The notes below the pieces were generated by a model. That model was not told where the DNA came from. It did not search any database and worked only from the letters and a program-made list of their open reading frames with translations. From an uncultured Clostridia bacterium (GTDB taxonomy: Bacteria; Bacillota; Clostridia; Christensenellales; UBA1242), in the NCBI GenBank assembly GCA_947366895.1, contig CANBBP010000003.1, forward strand, positions 1 through 64,000: a stretch of 64,000 nucleotides of DNA. Direction: 5' to 3'. Each line of letters begins with the position of its first letter. The stretch's first letter is position 1. The position numbers and the translations under genes were made by a program. Of the stretch, positions 8,101 to 17,743 are shown one piece after another.

Positions 8101-9198
8101 ATGAAAAAAGTAATGTTAGTTTTTGGCACTCGCCCAGAGGCTATTAAGATGTGTCCACTAGTAAATGAACTAAAAAAGAGAAAAGAATTACAAACTGTAG
8201 TTTGTGTTACAGGTCAACATAGAGAAATGTTACATCAAGTTCTAAATATTTTTAAAGTAGTTCCTGACTATGATTTAGATATCATGAAAGATAAACAAAG
8301 TTTATTTGATGTAACTATTAATATTTTAGAAAAAATTAAAGCTGTTCTTGAAAAAGAAAAACCTGACATTGTTTTGGTTCATGGAGATACTACAACTACT
8401 TATGTTTCTGCCCTTGCTTGCTTTTATTTACATATTCCAGTTGGGCATGTTGAGGCTGGACTTAGAACTTATAACTTAGATTCTCCTTATCCTGAAGAAT
8501 TTAATAGACAATCTGTTTCTATTTTAAGCCAATTTAATTTTGCTCCTACTAACCTTGCTAAGCAAAACCTAATCAACGAACAAAAAGATGTATCAAAAAT
8601 TTATGTTACAGGCAATACTGTAATTGATGCTTTAAAAACAACAATTAGAGATGACTATAAAAATGAATATCTTGAATGGGCAAAAGATTCAAGGTTAATA
8701 TTATTAACAGCTCATCGTAGAGAAAATTTAGGTTTACCAATGCATCATATGTTTAAAGCTATAAGAAAAATAGTTGATGAATTTCCTGATGTAAAAATTA
8801 TTTATCCTATTCATATGAATCCATTAGTAAGACAAATTGCTGATGAAGAATTAGGTGGTAATGAAAAAATAAAAATTATAGAACCTCTTGAAGTAATTGA
8901 CTTCCATAATTTTATGGCAAGAAGTTATTTAATATTAACCGATAGTGGAGGCATACAAGAAGAGGCTCCCTCTCTTGGCAAACCTGTTTTAGTTATGAGA
9001 GATACAACGGAAAGACCTGAAGGAGTAAAAGCAGGTACTCTTAAACTTGTTGGAACAAGTGAAGATAAAATTTACAATACCTTTAAGTTGCTTCTTGAAA
9101 ATAAAGAAGAATATGAAAAAATGAGTAAGGCTACAAATCCTTATGGAGATGGAACTGCTTGCAAACAAATTGCTGACATTTTAATAAAAAATTTATAG
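8101..9198 (+). CDS. wecB: UDP-N-acetylglucosamine 2-epimerase (non-hydrolysing)
   Basis: A 365-residue GT-B-fold epimerase. Diagnostic segments: VFGTRPEAIKMCPLV at the N-terminus, CVTGQHREML, VHGDTTTTYVSALACFYL, VGHVEAGLRTY, TAHRRENLG, and LTDSGGIQEEAPSLGKPVLVMRDTTERPE, all as in WecB/MnaA/FnlC. It interconverts UDP-GlcNAc and UDP-ManNAc or, in the FnlA-B-C/CapE-F-G pathway, the 2,6-dideoxy derivative. Because capE-like and capF-like genes follow in the same operon, a CapG-type role in making an N-acetyl-fucosamine-type sugar is as likely as ManNAc supply. First gene of the operon, with AAAGGAG before the ATG. Confidence 0.92.
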   Translation: MKKVMLVFGTRPEAIKMCPLVNELKKRKELQTVVCVTGQHREMLHQVLNIFKVVPDYDLDIMKDKQSLFDVTINILEKIKAVLEKEKPDIVLVHGDTTTTYVSALACFYLHIPVGHVEAGLRTYNLDSPYPEEFNRQSVSILSQFNFAPTNLAKQNLINEQKDVSKIYVTGNTVIDALKTTIRDDYKNEYLEWAKDSRLILLTAHRRENLGLPMHHMFKAIRKIVDEFPDVKIIYPIHMNPLVRQIADEELGGNEKIKIIEPLEVIDFHNFMARSYLILTDSGGIQEEAPSLGKPVLVMRDTTERPEGVKAGTLKLVGTSEDKIYNTFKLLLENKEEYEKMSKATNPYGDGTACKQIADILIKNL

Positions 9199-9211
9199 CT
9201 AAGGGGAAAAT

Positions 9212-10018
9212 ATGATACCAAAAATTATTCATTATGTTTGGGTAGGAGGAAAACCTTTAACTCCGCTTGCTGAAAGGTGTATCGAATCGTGGAAAAAATA
9301 TTGTCCTGATTATGAAATTAAAAGATGGGACGAAACAAGCTTTGATATCTCCTGTCACCCTTTTTGCAAAGAGGCTTATGAAAATAAAAAATGGGCATTT
9401 GTATCTGATTATATAAGATTAAAGGTTTTGTATGATGAAGGTGGTATTTATATGGATACCGATGTAGAAGTATTAAAACCTTTAGATAATTATATTATTC
9501 ATCCTGCTTTTTCGGGCTTTGAATGTACAAAGAAAATACCTACAGGCATAATGGCCTCAGAAAAAGGCAACAAATGGACTAAAATGATGTTAGATTTTTA
9601 CAAAGACAAACATTTTGTTAATGAAGATGGTTCTATTGCTAATATGCCTAATGTATTGTTTATGTCAGAACTGACCGAAAAAAATTATAAAATAAAATTT
9701 GATGACACCTATCAAGATTTAGGTGATATAGTATTTTACCCTCATGATGTTTTTTGCCCCGACCCTCTAACTGAAAAAAAATATTATGTTTCGGAAAATA
9801 CTGTAACAATCCACCACTTTGCAGGGTCATGGACACCAAGAAGTTGGAGAATTAAAAAGAAAATAAAAAATACCTTTAAAGCCATTATTATATTTTTTAT
9901 AGGTCAAAAAAACTTTGAAAAAATTAAATCTAAAAAAAGTAAAAATCAAAGCAATTCTACTGGCTTATATAAAACTTTAGAAAAGGAAAACACAGTAAGA
10001 AAAAATGAAAAAAAATAA
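9212..10018 (+). CDS. Glycosyltransferase family 32 (DXD sugar-binding) capsule transferase
   Basis: A 268-residue enzyme with IPKIIHYVWVGGKPLTPLAERCIESWKKYCPDYEIKRWDE at the start and ALVSD-type AFVSDYIRLKVLYDEGGIYMDTDVEVLKPLD, the GT32/OCH1-like fold with its DXD metal motif (MDTD), and IHHFAGSW near the C-terminus that completes the nucleotide-sugar site. The Lys-rich last 60 residues probably contact the membrane. It adds one sugar to the capsule repeat unit; donor and acceptor are unknown. It starts 13 bases after wecB and overlaps the next gene by 14 bases. Confidence 0.87.
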   Translation: MIPKIIHYVWVGGKPLTPLAERCIESWKKYCPDYEIKRWDETSFDISCHPFCKEAYENKKWAFVSDYIRLKVLYDEGGIYMDTDVEVLKPLDNYIIHPAFSGFECTKKIPTGIMASEKGNKWTKMMLDFYKDKHFVNEDGSIANMPNVLFMSELTEKNYKIKFDDTYQDLGDIVFYPHDVFCPDPLTEKKYYVSENTVTIHHFAGSWTPRSWRIKKKIKNTFKAIIIFFIGQKNFEKIKSKKSKNQSNSTGLYKTLEKENTVRKNEKK

Positions 10019-11180
10019 ATTTTCTATACTAATGCCTACATTTAACGATTGTGATAGCATTTGCGAAACATTAAATAGCCTAAAAGTGCAATCATATAAC
10101 GAATGGGAATTAATTATAATAAATGATGGCTCAACAGATTTAACCGAAAAAGTAGTTAAAGGTTATATAAAAGATAATAAATTAGAAAACAAAATAAAAT
10201 ATATTTATCAAGAAAACTCCGACCAATTAAATGCACTAAAAAATGGACTAACCCATGTTACAGGCGATATTTGTTATGTACTACATTCCGATGATTTACT
10301 TGCTGATGATAATGTGTTATATGATATTAATCTCTTATTTAATGCTAATAAAAATATTGATGGTTGTATTGCAAATTCATTATTAAAAATTGATAAAAAC
10401 TCTAAAGTTGTTTCTTCTATTTTGTATAGAAAATACACAAATAAAACAAGCGACTTACCATTACAATTACTAAATATAGGTAGTAATTTATATTATGATT
10501 TTCCCTTTTTAAAAACCGAAATTTTTAAAACAAAATATTTTTATAATTATTTAACTTGGAATAGACCTTTTTGGTGTTGTATAGAAGATAACAAAGTTTT
10601 GAATCTTAAATTGGTTGATAAACCTTATCTTAAATATAGAATTTATGACCATAATTACTTATCTAGTTCAATGGGTATGATAAACGTTTTTAGTGGTGAA
10701 CTCAGAACTGCTCTTGACCTTGCAGATAACTACACTATCCCCTTCTATAAGTTGCAATACTTTTGCTATAGAGTATTTAAGAAACTTAAAATCGCAAATG
10801 CTTTTAAATTTATTTATAAGAAAAAACCTACTAAAAACAAAAAAAAGTTAGTTAAATATTTAATATTTAATAGATTTAGTAAAGAAGATATAAATAAGTT
10901 TAATATTTTAAAATCACTATTGGGTTTTTATAGTAATAAAAACGAAAGAAAAATAGACATATCTAATTTTGACCTTAAAAACGAAGTTTACTTGGGTAGC
11001 GACTTTAGAGTATTTAATAAAAATATGGTAAATAATTCCCTTTCAACATTTTATAATTATCTACTTAAAGAAATGGAAAAAGGATTTAAAATGGTTATCT
11101 TAACAAATGTCCAAGTTGAAAACTTTAAAAAAATTTTACACTTTTTAAACTTAAAAGACATTTATTTGGAGGTCAAATAA
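10005..11180 (+). CDS. Glycosyltransferase family 2
   Basis: A 391-residue protein with an N-terminal GT-A domain: FSILMPTFNDCDSICETLNSLKVQSYNEWELIIINDGSTD and the DXD-like VLHSDDLLADD. The C-terminal half (from about residue 235) is Lys- and aromatic-rich with no domain I recognise. It transfers a sugar to the lipid-linked repeat unit at the cytoplasmic face. The start overlaps the GT32 gene and lacks a strong ribosome binding site, so translation is probably coupled. The next gene starts in the stop codon (TAATG). Confidence 0.85.
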   Translation: MKKNKFSILMPTFNDCDSICETLNSLKVQSYNEWELIIINDGSTDLTEKVVKGYIKDNKLENKIKYIYQENSDQLNALKNGLTHVTGDICYVLHSDDLLADDNVLYDINLLFNANKNIDGCIANSLLKIDKNSKVVSSILYRKYTNKTSDLPLQLLNIGSNLYYDFPFLKTEIFKTKYFYNYLTWNRPFWCCIEDNKVLNLKLVDKPYLKYRIYDHNYLSSSMGMINVFSGELRTALDLADNYTIPFYKLQYFCYRVFKKLKIANAFKFIYKKKPTKNKKKLVKYLIFNRFSKEDINKFNILKSLLGFYSNKNERKIDISNFDLKNEVYLGSDFRVFNKNMVNNSLSTFYNYLLKEMEKGFKMVILTNVQVENFKKILHFLNLKDIYLEVK

Positions 11181-12304
11181 TGAAATCTTTATATATAGTA
11201 AATACTAGCCTCTGTATAGGTGGTGTGGAAAAAAGTTTACTTAATTTTATTGAAAATATGAAAGATAATTATGACATAACTTTAGGTTTACTCAAAAAAG
11301 AAGGGCCTTTTTTAAGTTTCTTACCCGATTATGTAAAAGTTGAAGAAATAAGTAAACACTTTGATAATATACCTAAAAATAAATTTACTAACTTTATTTA
11401 CAAAATTTTAAAGATATTTTATCTTGACAAAGTATATAGGTCTATTAAAAGAAAAACAATAAAAAATACTCCTATTAACCAAAACACTTATGATATTGCT
11501 TTATGTTTTGATGGAACTAGTATCTACTGTAACGATTATGTTCTTAATAAAGTTGCTGCAAATAAGAAATTTGCAATATTTCATAATGATGTAACAAACA
11601 AAGTTTTTATAAACAATCCTCAAATGATTCAACAACTAAAGAGTTATGATAAAGTATTATGTGTAAGCAAGAGTGCCTCGGAAAAGTTTTGCGAAACTTA
11701 TAAAGAATTTACCAATATTGATTATCTATATAATTTTCAAAATATTGAAGATATATTAAAAAGATCAAAAGAAAAATGTGAATTTTCTCATCCAAACAAA
11801 GAAGTTTGGGACATAGTTTCTATAAACCAACTTACAGAACAAAAAGCTATAGAAAGATCTATACCAATATTTGCAAAACTTAAAGATGATGGAATTAATT
11901 TTGTTTGGAGTATATTTGGCGAAGGCTTATGTAGAAAGAATATTGAAGAGCTAATAACAAAATATAACTTAAATGAAGAAATTAAATTAATGGGTTTTGT
12001 TAAAAACCCCTACTCCTATTTAAAAGATGCTGATTTTCTATATTTAGGCTCTTTTTGGGAGGGTTGTCCTATGGTTTATGCAGAAGCCATGAGTTTGCAA
12101 GTTCCAGTTGTTTCAACAAACAATGTTTCAGCCCATGAAATTTTAGATAATTATGGAATTGTTTGTGATAATAATGAGGAATCAATATATAAATGTTTAA
12201 AAGATTTATTAACAAATAAAGACAAAATATTAAAATTAAAAAAGGGATTATCAAACTATAGATTTGACAATAAAGAAATTGTCGAACATTTTTCAAATTT
12301 ATAG
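11180..12304 (+). CDS. Glycosyltransferase family 4
   Basis: A 374-residue GT-B enzyme. The N-terminus is YIVNTSLCIGGVEKSLLNFIENM (glycine-rich acceptor domain), and the C-terminal half has VSINQLTEQKAIERSI, IFGEGLCRKNIEELI, and LKDADFLYLGSFWEGCPMVYAEAMSLQVPVVSTN, the EX7E-type donor site of GT4. GGAGG precedes an ATG that overlaps the previous stop. It is a clear paralogue of the GT4 at 16612-17733: both have GG(V/I)EKSLLN near the start and end in F(S/N)(N/S)L. Ends in TAG. Confidence 0.87.
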   Translation: MKSLYIVNTSLCIGGVEKSLLNFIENMKDNYDITLGLLKKEGPFLSFLPDYVKVEEISKHFDNIPKNKFTNFIYKILKIFYLDKVYRSIKRKTIKNTPINQNTYDIALCFDGTSIYCNDYVLNKVAANKKFAIFHNDVTNKVFINNPQMIQQLKSYDKVLCVSKSASEKFCETYKEFTNIDYLYNFQNIEDILKRSKEKCEFSHPNKEVWDIVSINQLTEQKAIERSIPIFAKLKDDGINFVWSIFGEGLCRKNIEELITKYNLNEEIKLMGFVKNPYSYLKDADFLYLGSFWEGCPMVYAEAMSLQVPVVSTNNVSAHEILDNYGIVCDNNEESIYKCLKDLLTNKDKILKLKKGLSNYRFDNKEIVEHFSNL

Positions 12305-12353
12305 TTTAACGATATAAAACATAAAATCTCATTTTTTATAAGGAGAAAAAATA

Positions 12354-13388
12354 ATGATTAACAATGATATTTTTAATGGAAAAACCTTATTAATAACTGG
12401 GGGGACAGGTAGTTTTGGTAATGCTGTTTTAAAAAGATTTTTAAATACAAGCATTAAAGAAATAAGAATATTTAGTAGAGATGAAGATAAGCAAGATAGA
12501 ATGAGAAGATCATATAAAAATGATAAAATTAAATTTTTTATAGGTGATGTAAAAGACTATAATACTATCCTTCCTGCTATGAAAGGGGTTGACTATGTTT
12601 TTCATGCTGCAGCACTAAAACAAGTACCTAGTTGCGAGTTCTTCCCTATTGAAGCAGTAAAAACTAATGTAATTGGGACAAACAATGTATTATCTGCTGC
12701 CTTAGAATGCGGTGTAAAAAGGATTGTATGTCTATCAACTGACAAAGCAGCTTATCCTATTAATGCTATGGGCATGAGTAAGGCTTTAATGGAAAAAACA
12801 ATAATTGCAAAAGCAAGAGATAACAAAGATTCTGGAACAGTAATTTGTTGTACAAGATATGGAAATGTTATGTGTTCTCGTGGTTCTGTAATTCCTATTT
12901 TTATTAAACAAATTAAAGAGGGAAAAGATTTAACTGTAACTGAGCCATCTATGACTAGATTTTTAATGAACCTAGATGAAGCTGTAGAACTTGTTGTTTT
13001 TGCATTTGAACATGCAGAACCTGGTGACCTATTTGTTCAAAAAGCAGATGCTTCTACAGTTGGTGATTTAGCAACAGCTGTTAATGAATTATTTAATGGT
13101 AAATCTAAAACTAAAGTAATTGGTATTAGACATAGTGAAAAGTTATATGAAACTCTCCTTACCAAAGAAGAATGTATTCATGCTATTGATATGGGAAACT
13201 ATTTTAGAGTTCCTATGGATGCAAGAGATTTGAATTATGAAAAAGGTTTCTCTGAATGGGCAACACTTAATGAAAAAAACTCTGAGTTTAATTCAAATAA
13301 TACTAGAAGATTGAATATTGAAGAAATAAAAGAAAAACTTTTAACTACTGATTATGTTAAAGAGGAATTAGCAAATTGGAAAAAATAA
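12354..13388 (+). CDS. capE: CapE/FnlA-type UDP-GlcNAc 4,6-dehydratase/5-epimerase
   Basis: A 344-residue short-chain dehydrogenase of the polysaccharide biosynthesis family. LLITGGTGSFGNAVLKRFL binds NAD(P); IFSRDEDKQDRMR contacts the cofactor; VFHAAALKQVPSCEFFPIEAVKTNVIGT, CLSTDKAAYPINAMGMSKALMEK and CTRYGNVMCSRGSVIPIF give the catalytic region. The usual Tyr-x-x-x-Lys is replaced by MGMSK (Met in place of Tyr), as in the CapE/FnlA/PseB inverting subgroup. With capF-like and wecB-like neighbours it fits the start of an N-acetyl-fucosamine-type nucleotide sugar pathway. AAGGAG precedes the ATG. Confidence 0.88.
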   Translation: MINNDIFNGKTLLITGGTGSFGNAVLKRFLNTSIKEIRIFSRDEDKQDRMRRSYKNDKIKFFIGDVKDYNTILPAMKGVDYVFHAAALKQVPSCEFFPIEAVKTNVIGTNNVLSAALECGVKRIVCLSTDKAAYPINAMGMSKALMEKTIIAKARDNKDSGTVICCTRYGNVMCSRGSVIPIFIKQIKEGKDLTVTEPSMTRFLMNLDEAVELVVFAFEHAEPGDLFVQKADASTVGDLATAVNELFNGKSKTKVIGIRHSEKLYETLLTKEECIHAIDMGNYFRVPMDARDLNYEKGFSEWATLNEKNSEFNSNNTRRLNIEEIKEKLLTTDYVKEELANWKK

Positions 13389-15058
13389 TTGATAATAAAA
13401 AAACAAAAATTTTAGTAACTGGTGCGAATGGTTTTTTAGGTTTTAATTTTATTTTAAAATTAAAAGAATTAAAACAGTTTGAAATTTACGAACATTGTTA
13501 TTTTTCAACCGATAAAGATTTAAAAAGGTTTTGTAAAGATTGTGACTATGTTTTTCATTTTGCAGGTGTTATAAATGCAAAACAAGATAAAATTTTTAAG
13601 GAAGGAAATGTTAAGTTAACAAAAAAACTTCTTTCCTATTTATCAAGTGCAAAAAATAAGGCTCCTATTATTTTTACAAGTTCCATATGGGTTGATAATT
13701 ACCCAAATCACATTTACTCTACAACAAAATTAGAAGCAGAAAATTTAATAAAAAAATATGCTGATAGCAAAAATACCAAAGCATATATATACAGGCTAAA
13801 TAATCTATATGGTAAATATGCCGACCCATTTAATGGTGGGGTTGTTATGAAATTTGCTTACAATGTGGTACATAATAATCCACTATTAATTAATGATGAA
13901 AATAAAGAAATATCTTTGACTTATGTTGATGACCTTTTAGAGGATTTTATTTCTTTAATTAATAACAAAAAAGAAGCAAAAGATTATTATTGCTCCCTAC
14001 CTAAAGGGAACACAACAACAGTTGGTAAACTAGCAAAAATTATGCAAAGTTTTGGAGAGCGTAAATTTCAAGAAAGTAGTTTAAAATCAGACTTTGAAAG
14101 AAAACTTTATAGTGTATATAAATATTTTTACGACAATTTAAATGATAAAAGACATAAAGAAATTACCATAATTTTTAGCACCTGCGAAAAATATCATGAA
14201 ACTTGGGAACCTTTCTTTATATTATTTAAAAAATATGGAGAAGCCTTAACAAAATGCAATATTATTTTTAACTCTGAAAAAACTATATATAAAGATAAAG
14301 ACTTAAATATAATTTCAACTGCTAGTTATAAAGATATGACTGGTAAACCTTGGGGAGAAAGATTAAAATTTGCTTTAAGCCTTGCTAAAACAGATTTTGT
14401 ATTTTTCCTCTTAGAAGATTACTATTTAAGAAAAAATGTAGATTTCCTAGAAATTGCAAAATGTTTAGAATATATGAAGGCTAATAAAAATATAGGTTCA
14501 TTTAATTTTGAGTCACTTGCAAACATTGAAAAAGAAAGTAAAATTTACCCGAACTATTGCCTATTAGATTTTTCGTGTCTCTATAAAATAAATGCACAAG
14601 CATCGTTATGGAGAAAAGAAATTTTAGACAAAAGCATTCTCCCCGAAGAATCTCCTTGGGATTGGGAAATTTATGGGAACCAAAGAAATAATGTTTTGTT
14701 AAAAGATATAGATTTTTACAGTTTAAAATATGGCACAAGAGAGCCATACTTTACTGACTATTATGAAAAGCGTACTGATTATAATGATAATCATATAAAT
14801 AGAAATGGTGTAATGAAAGGAAAATGGTATATTTCATTTATTGACCCACTATTTAAAGCAAACAATATAAATGTGGATTATTCTAATTTAGGAGAATATA
14901 AACCTAAATATTATAAGTTTGGTTGGTGGTGGAATTTCTTAGCAAACAGCACAAGAAAAATACGAAAAAGCAAACTTTTTAATGCTGCCGAAAATAAAGC
15001 CAAAAAACTTAAATATGAAAATTTGGTGAAGAAGTATATTGATGAGAGTAAACGCTAG
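13376..15058 (+). CDS. CapF-like NAD-dependent reductase fused to a glycosyltransferase-like domain
   Basis: A 560-residue two-domain protein. Residues about 10-240 are a CapF/FnlB-type SDR domain: KILVTGANGFLGFN, CDYVFHFAGVINAKQDKIFKEGNVKLT, PIIFTSSIWVDN, YSTTKLEAE (active-site YxxxK), YIYRLNNLYGKYADP and SLTYVDDLLEDFI. CapF normally ends in a cupin epimerase domain; here residues about 263-560 are instead a different domain with ITIIFSTCEKYHETWEPFF, FFLLEDYYLRKN (DXD-like acidic site) and WDWEIYG, most like a GT-A glycosyltransferase. It starts at a TTG overlapping the capE stop by 13 bases, with AGAGG upstream. The domain swap implies that the cupin step is absent or encoded elsewhere. Confidence 0.75.
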   Translation: MEKIIDNKKTKILVTGANGFLGFNFILKLKELKQFEIYEHCYFSTDKDLKRFCKDCDYVFHFAGVINAKQDKIFKEGNVKLTKKLLSYLSSAKNKAPIIFTSSIWVDNYPNHIYSTTKLEAENLIKKYADSKNTKAYIYRLNNLYGKYADPFNGGVVMKFAYNVVHNNPLLINDENKEISLTYVDDLLEDFISLINNKKEAKDYYCSLPKGNTTTVGKLAKIMQSFGERKFQESSLKSDFERKLYSVYKYFYDNLNDKRHKEITIIFSTCEKYHETWEPFFILFKKYGEALTKCNIIFNSEKTIYKDKDLNIISTASYKDMTGKPWGERLKFALSLAKTDFVFFLLEDYYLRKNVDFLEIAKCLEYMKANKNIGSFNFESLANIEKESKIYPNYCLLDFSCLYKINAQASLWRKEILDKSILPEESPWDWEIYGNQRNNVLLKDIDFYSLKYGTREPYFTDYYEKRTDYNDNHINRNGVMKGKWYISFIDPLFKANNINVDYSNLGEYKPKYYKFGWWWNFLANSTRKIRKSKLFNAAENKAKKLKYENLVKKYIDESKR

Positions 15059-16601
15059 TAGAAAAGAAAATGTTGTAAGAAATGCAAAATTTGGAGCAAT
15101 AAAATATATTATACAATTATTGCTTCAGTTTTTTGTGCGTACAATATTTATAAGAATACTTGGAAAGGAATTTCTTGGTTTAAATAGTGTTTTTTCAAGC
15201 ATTCTTGGAATGCTAAACATTGTAGAACTTGGCATGGGAACAGCGATAGTTTATTCTATGTATAAGCCAATAGCAGAAAATGATATTGAAACTATAAAAT
15301 CATTAAATGCTTTATATAAAAAAATATATATCATTATTGCCTCTATTGTTCTAGTACTTGGCCTTATACTCATACCCTTTTTAAAATATTTTATAACGGG
15401 TAGTACTGCTGAACTGGAAGTTAATTTTATTCTTATTTATTTATTATATTTAGCAAATGCAATAATTAATTATCTTTCAGCACATAAACGAGCATTAATT
15501 TTTGCTTATCAAAGAAATGATATTGAAAGCAAAATTAAAACCTTAACAATTTTCCTACTTTATATTTTACAAATAGTTGTATTATTTGCATTTAAAAGCT
15601 TTTATCTTTATGTAATATTAATGCCTATCACCACCCTTTTAGATGCTATTCTTATTGCAGTTGAAAGTAAAAAATTGTGTCCTGAAATAACTGGCAAAGC
15701 AAATAAACTAAACCCTGAAATTGAAAAGGATATTAAGAAAAATGTTATTGCTATGAGTATGCACCAAATTTCAGGCACAATTGTTTCCTCTACTGATAGT
15801 TTATTAATTTCTATTATTATCTCAACAACTATTGCAGGTATTTATTCAAATTATTATACAATAATTTATACTCTTACAAGTGCTTTTACTCTATTAACAA
15901 CGGTATTAAAAAGTAGTGTTGGAAATATGCTTGCAACTTCATCAAAAGAATTTTCTAAATCTATGTTTGACAATATCAATACCTTATTTGCAGTAATGAC
16001 TGGTTTTTGTACAATAGCACTTATTTGTTTAATTCAACCTTTTATACCAATTTGGACAGGTAGTTCGGATTATTTATTAGGGTTTGGTATAGTAATTGCT
16101 ATATGCATTCAATTTTATTTAACCATTATGAGGTTTGTTACTGTTATGTTTAAAGACTGTGCAGGTCTTATGTGGAATGATAGATGGAAACCTATTATTG
16201 AAGCTATAACTAATTTACTAGTTTCAATTTTACTTGCTAAACTTTTAGGGTTAATAGGTATATTCTTAGGCACAATAATTAGTACCTTAATTGCACCTTT
16301 TTGGATAGAACCTTATGTTTTATATAAAAATTGTTTTAAAATGAGTGTTTGGAATTATTGGAAAAAATATATTTTAAATACCCTTGCTACCATTTTAATA
16401 GGTGGTATAACCTTTGGAATTTGTTTTATTCTGCCTAACCAAAATAGTATTTGGATTTTTATTGCAAAAATGGGAATTTGCACAATAGTCCCACTATTAA
16501 TGTATTTCTTATTTTATTTTAAAACCCATGAATTTAAATACTTTGTATCCGTTTTAAAAAATATTTTTAAAAGAAAAAACAACAAAAAAACTGCTGAATA
16601 A
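15042..16601 (+). CDS. wzx: Wzx-type polysaccharide flippase
   Basis: A 519-residue polytopic protein with about 12-14 membrane segments. ENVVRNAKFGAIKYIIQLLLQFFVRTIFIRILGKEFLGLNSVFSSILGMLNIVELGMGTAI is the typical N-terminus of the PST/MOP exporters in which an amphipathic start leads into TM1. It carries lipid-linked repeat units across the membrane for polymerisation. The frame extends one TTG codon upstream; I prefer the ATG at 15042. It overlaps the end of the fusion gene by 17 bases. Last gene of the rightward operon; the terminator overlaps its stop codon. Confidence 0.87.
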   Translation: MRVNASRKENVVRNAKFGAIKYIIQLLLQFFVRTIFIRILGKEFLGLNSVFSSILGMLNIVELGMGTAIVYSMYKPIAENDIETIKSLNALYKKIYIIIASIVLVLGLILIPFLKYFITGSTAELEVNFILIYLLYLANAIINYLSAHKRALIFAYQRNDIESKIKTLTIFLLYILQIVVLFAFKSFYLYVILMPITTLLDAILIAVESKKLCPEITGKANKLNPEIEKDIKKNVIAMSMHQISGTIVSSTDSLLISIIISTTIAGIYSNYYTIIYTLTSAFTLLTTVLKSSVGNMLATSSKEFSKSMFDNINTLFAVMTGFCTIALICLIQPFIPIWTGSSDYLLGFGIVIAICIQFYLTIMRFVTVMFKDCAGLMWNDRWKPIIEAITNLLVSILLAKLLGLIGIFLGTIISTLIAPFWIEPYVLYKNCFKMSVWNYWKKYILNTLATILIGGITFGICFILPNQNSIWIFIAKMGICTIVPLLMYFLFYFKTHEFKYFVSVLKNIFKRKNNKKTAE

Positions 16602-16613
16602 AGCAGTTTTTTT
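16585..16613. terminator. Bidirectional terminator between the two capsule operons
   Basis: AAACTGCT pairs with AGCAGTTT around a 6-base loop, flanked by A and T runs. The wzx stop codon lies in the loop and the leftward GT4 ends at the T run. Confidence 0.85.
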
Positions 16614-17733
16614 ATAAACTATTAAACTTATTTATAATAGATTTTTTATCGAAACTATAATTTTGCAATTTATCTTTATATTGTTTTATTAATTTATTAT
16701 CTGATAAAACTTTTCTTAATGTTTCTTCTATGTCTTTTTCGTTATTTTCACAAACAATACCATTATCCTGAATTATCTCCTTAGAAGATATAGTATTTGT
16801 TGTTATTACAGGAATTTTTAATAATAATGCTTCAATCATAGAAATACCAAAAGATTCATGAAAAGAACCTAAATAAAATAAATCTGAAGATTTAACATAA
16901 GGATATGGATTAACTTGATTTCCATAAAGTTTAATGTATTCTTCCATATTATTATTCTTAATGTAATTTTCTATTTCTTCCCTTTGTCCCCCATCCCCTA
17001 TAATATGCCAAACAAATTTATATCCTTCATCTTTTAATTTTTTAAAAATAGGTAAACTTCTTAAATATCCTTTTTCTTCCGATAGTCTTGAAACACTTAT
17101 TATATTTAAACAATCACTTGAATAAGCTATATCTTTTTCTCTAGCTTTTTGTATAACTTCATTTTCATCACATAAGTTATATAAATAATCAACTTTATCT
17201 GATAAGTTAGAAAATAATTCTTTAAAGTCTTCTGCACAACTTTTTGATACACAAATTATTTTATCAAACTTATTATATAATTTTAAAAGTTTTTTGCTTA
17301 GCTTTACTTGGCTTGCATCACAATGTAAAAATACAAATTTTTTATCGGCATTAATTTTATTTGCAACTTGATTACAAGTAATGTAGTCTTGACCATGAAA
17401 AGCTATTGCAATAGAAAAACTTTCATCACAAACTTTAATTTTAGCTGCAGTTTGTTCTAGAAGTGGTCTAAGTTTAAAAATGGTTAAAAACTGTTTTGCA
17501 AATCCTAAAAAAGATTTTTGCGATTTTGTATAATTTTTTTTAGGATTAAGTAATCTAAATATTTTCTTACTTTTAATAAATTCTATTTTTTCATTAAACA
17601 ATTCTTTTCCAAAAGTATCATTTAATAATAAAATTTTAATATTATGGTCTTTAACAAGTTCTTCTGTTAAATTTAATAACGATTTTTCTATGCCCCCCAT
17701 ATTCATACTTTTATGAACAAATAATATTTTCAT
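16612..17733 (-). CDS. Glycosyltransferase family 4 (paralogue of 11180-12304)
   Basis: A 373-residue GT-B enzyme: ILFVHKSMNMGGIEKSLLNLTEELV at the N-terminus, and IISVSRLSEEKGYLRSLPIFKKL, IIGDGGQREEIENYI, and VKSSDLFYLGSFHESFGISMIEALLLKIPVITTN in the donor domain, with the EX7E pair. The gene is last in the leftward operon (GT2, wzz-like, epsG-like, GT4) and starts 10 bases after the epsG-like gene, with AAAGAGG. Its similarity to the GT4 of the facing operon in both halves suggests an old duplication, with each copy now at or near the convergent ends. Confidence 0.87.
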   Translation of the reverse strand: MKILFVHKSMNMGGIEKSLLNLTEELVKDHNIKILLLNDTFGKELFNEKIEFIKSKKIFRLLNPKKNYTKSQKSFLGFAKQFLTIFKLRPLLEQTAAKIKVCDESFSIAIAFHGQDYITCNQVANKINADKKFVFLHCDASQVKLSKKLLKLYNKFDKIICVSKSCAEDFKELFSNLSDKVDYLYNLCDENEVIQKAREKDIAYSSDCLNIISVSRLSEEKGYLRSLPIFKKLKDEGYKFVWHIIGDGGQREEIENYIKNNNMEEYIKLYGNQVNPYPYVKSSDLFYLGSFHESFGISMIEALLLKIPVITTNTISSKEIIQDNGIVCENNEKDIEETLRKVLSDNKLIKQYKDKLQNYSFDKKSIINKFNSL

Positions 17734-17743
17734 TTTTACCTCT

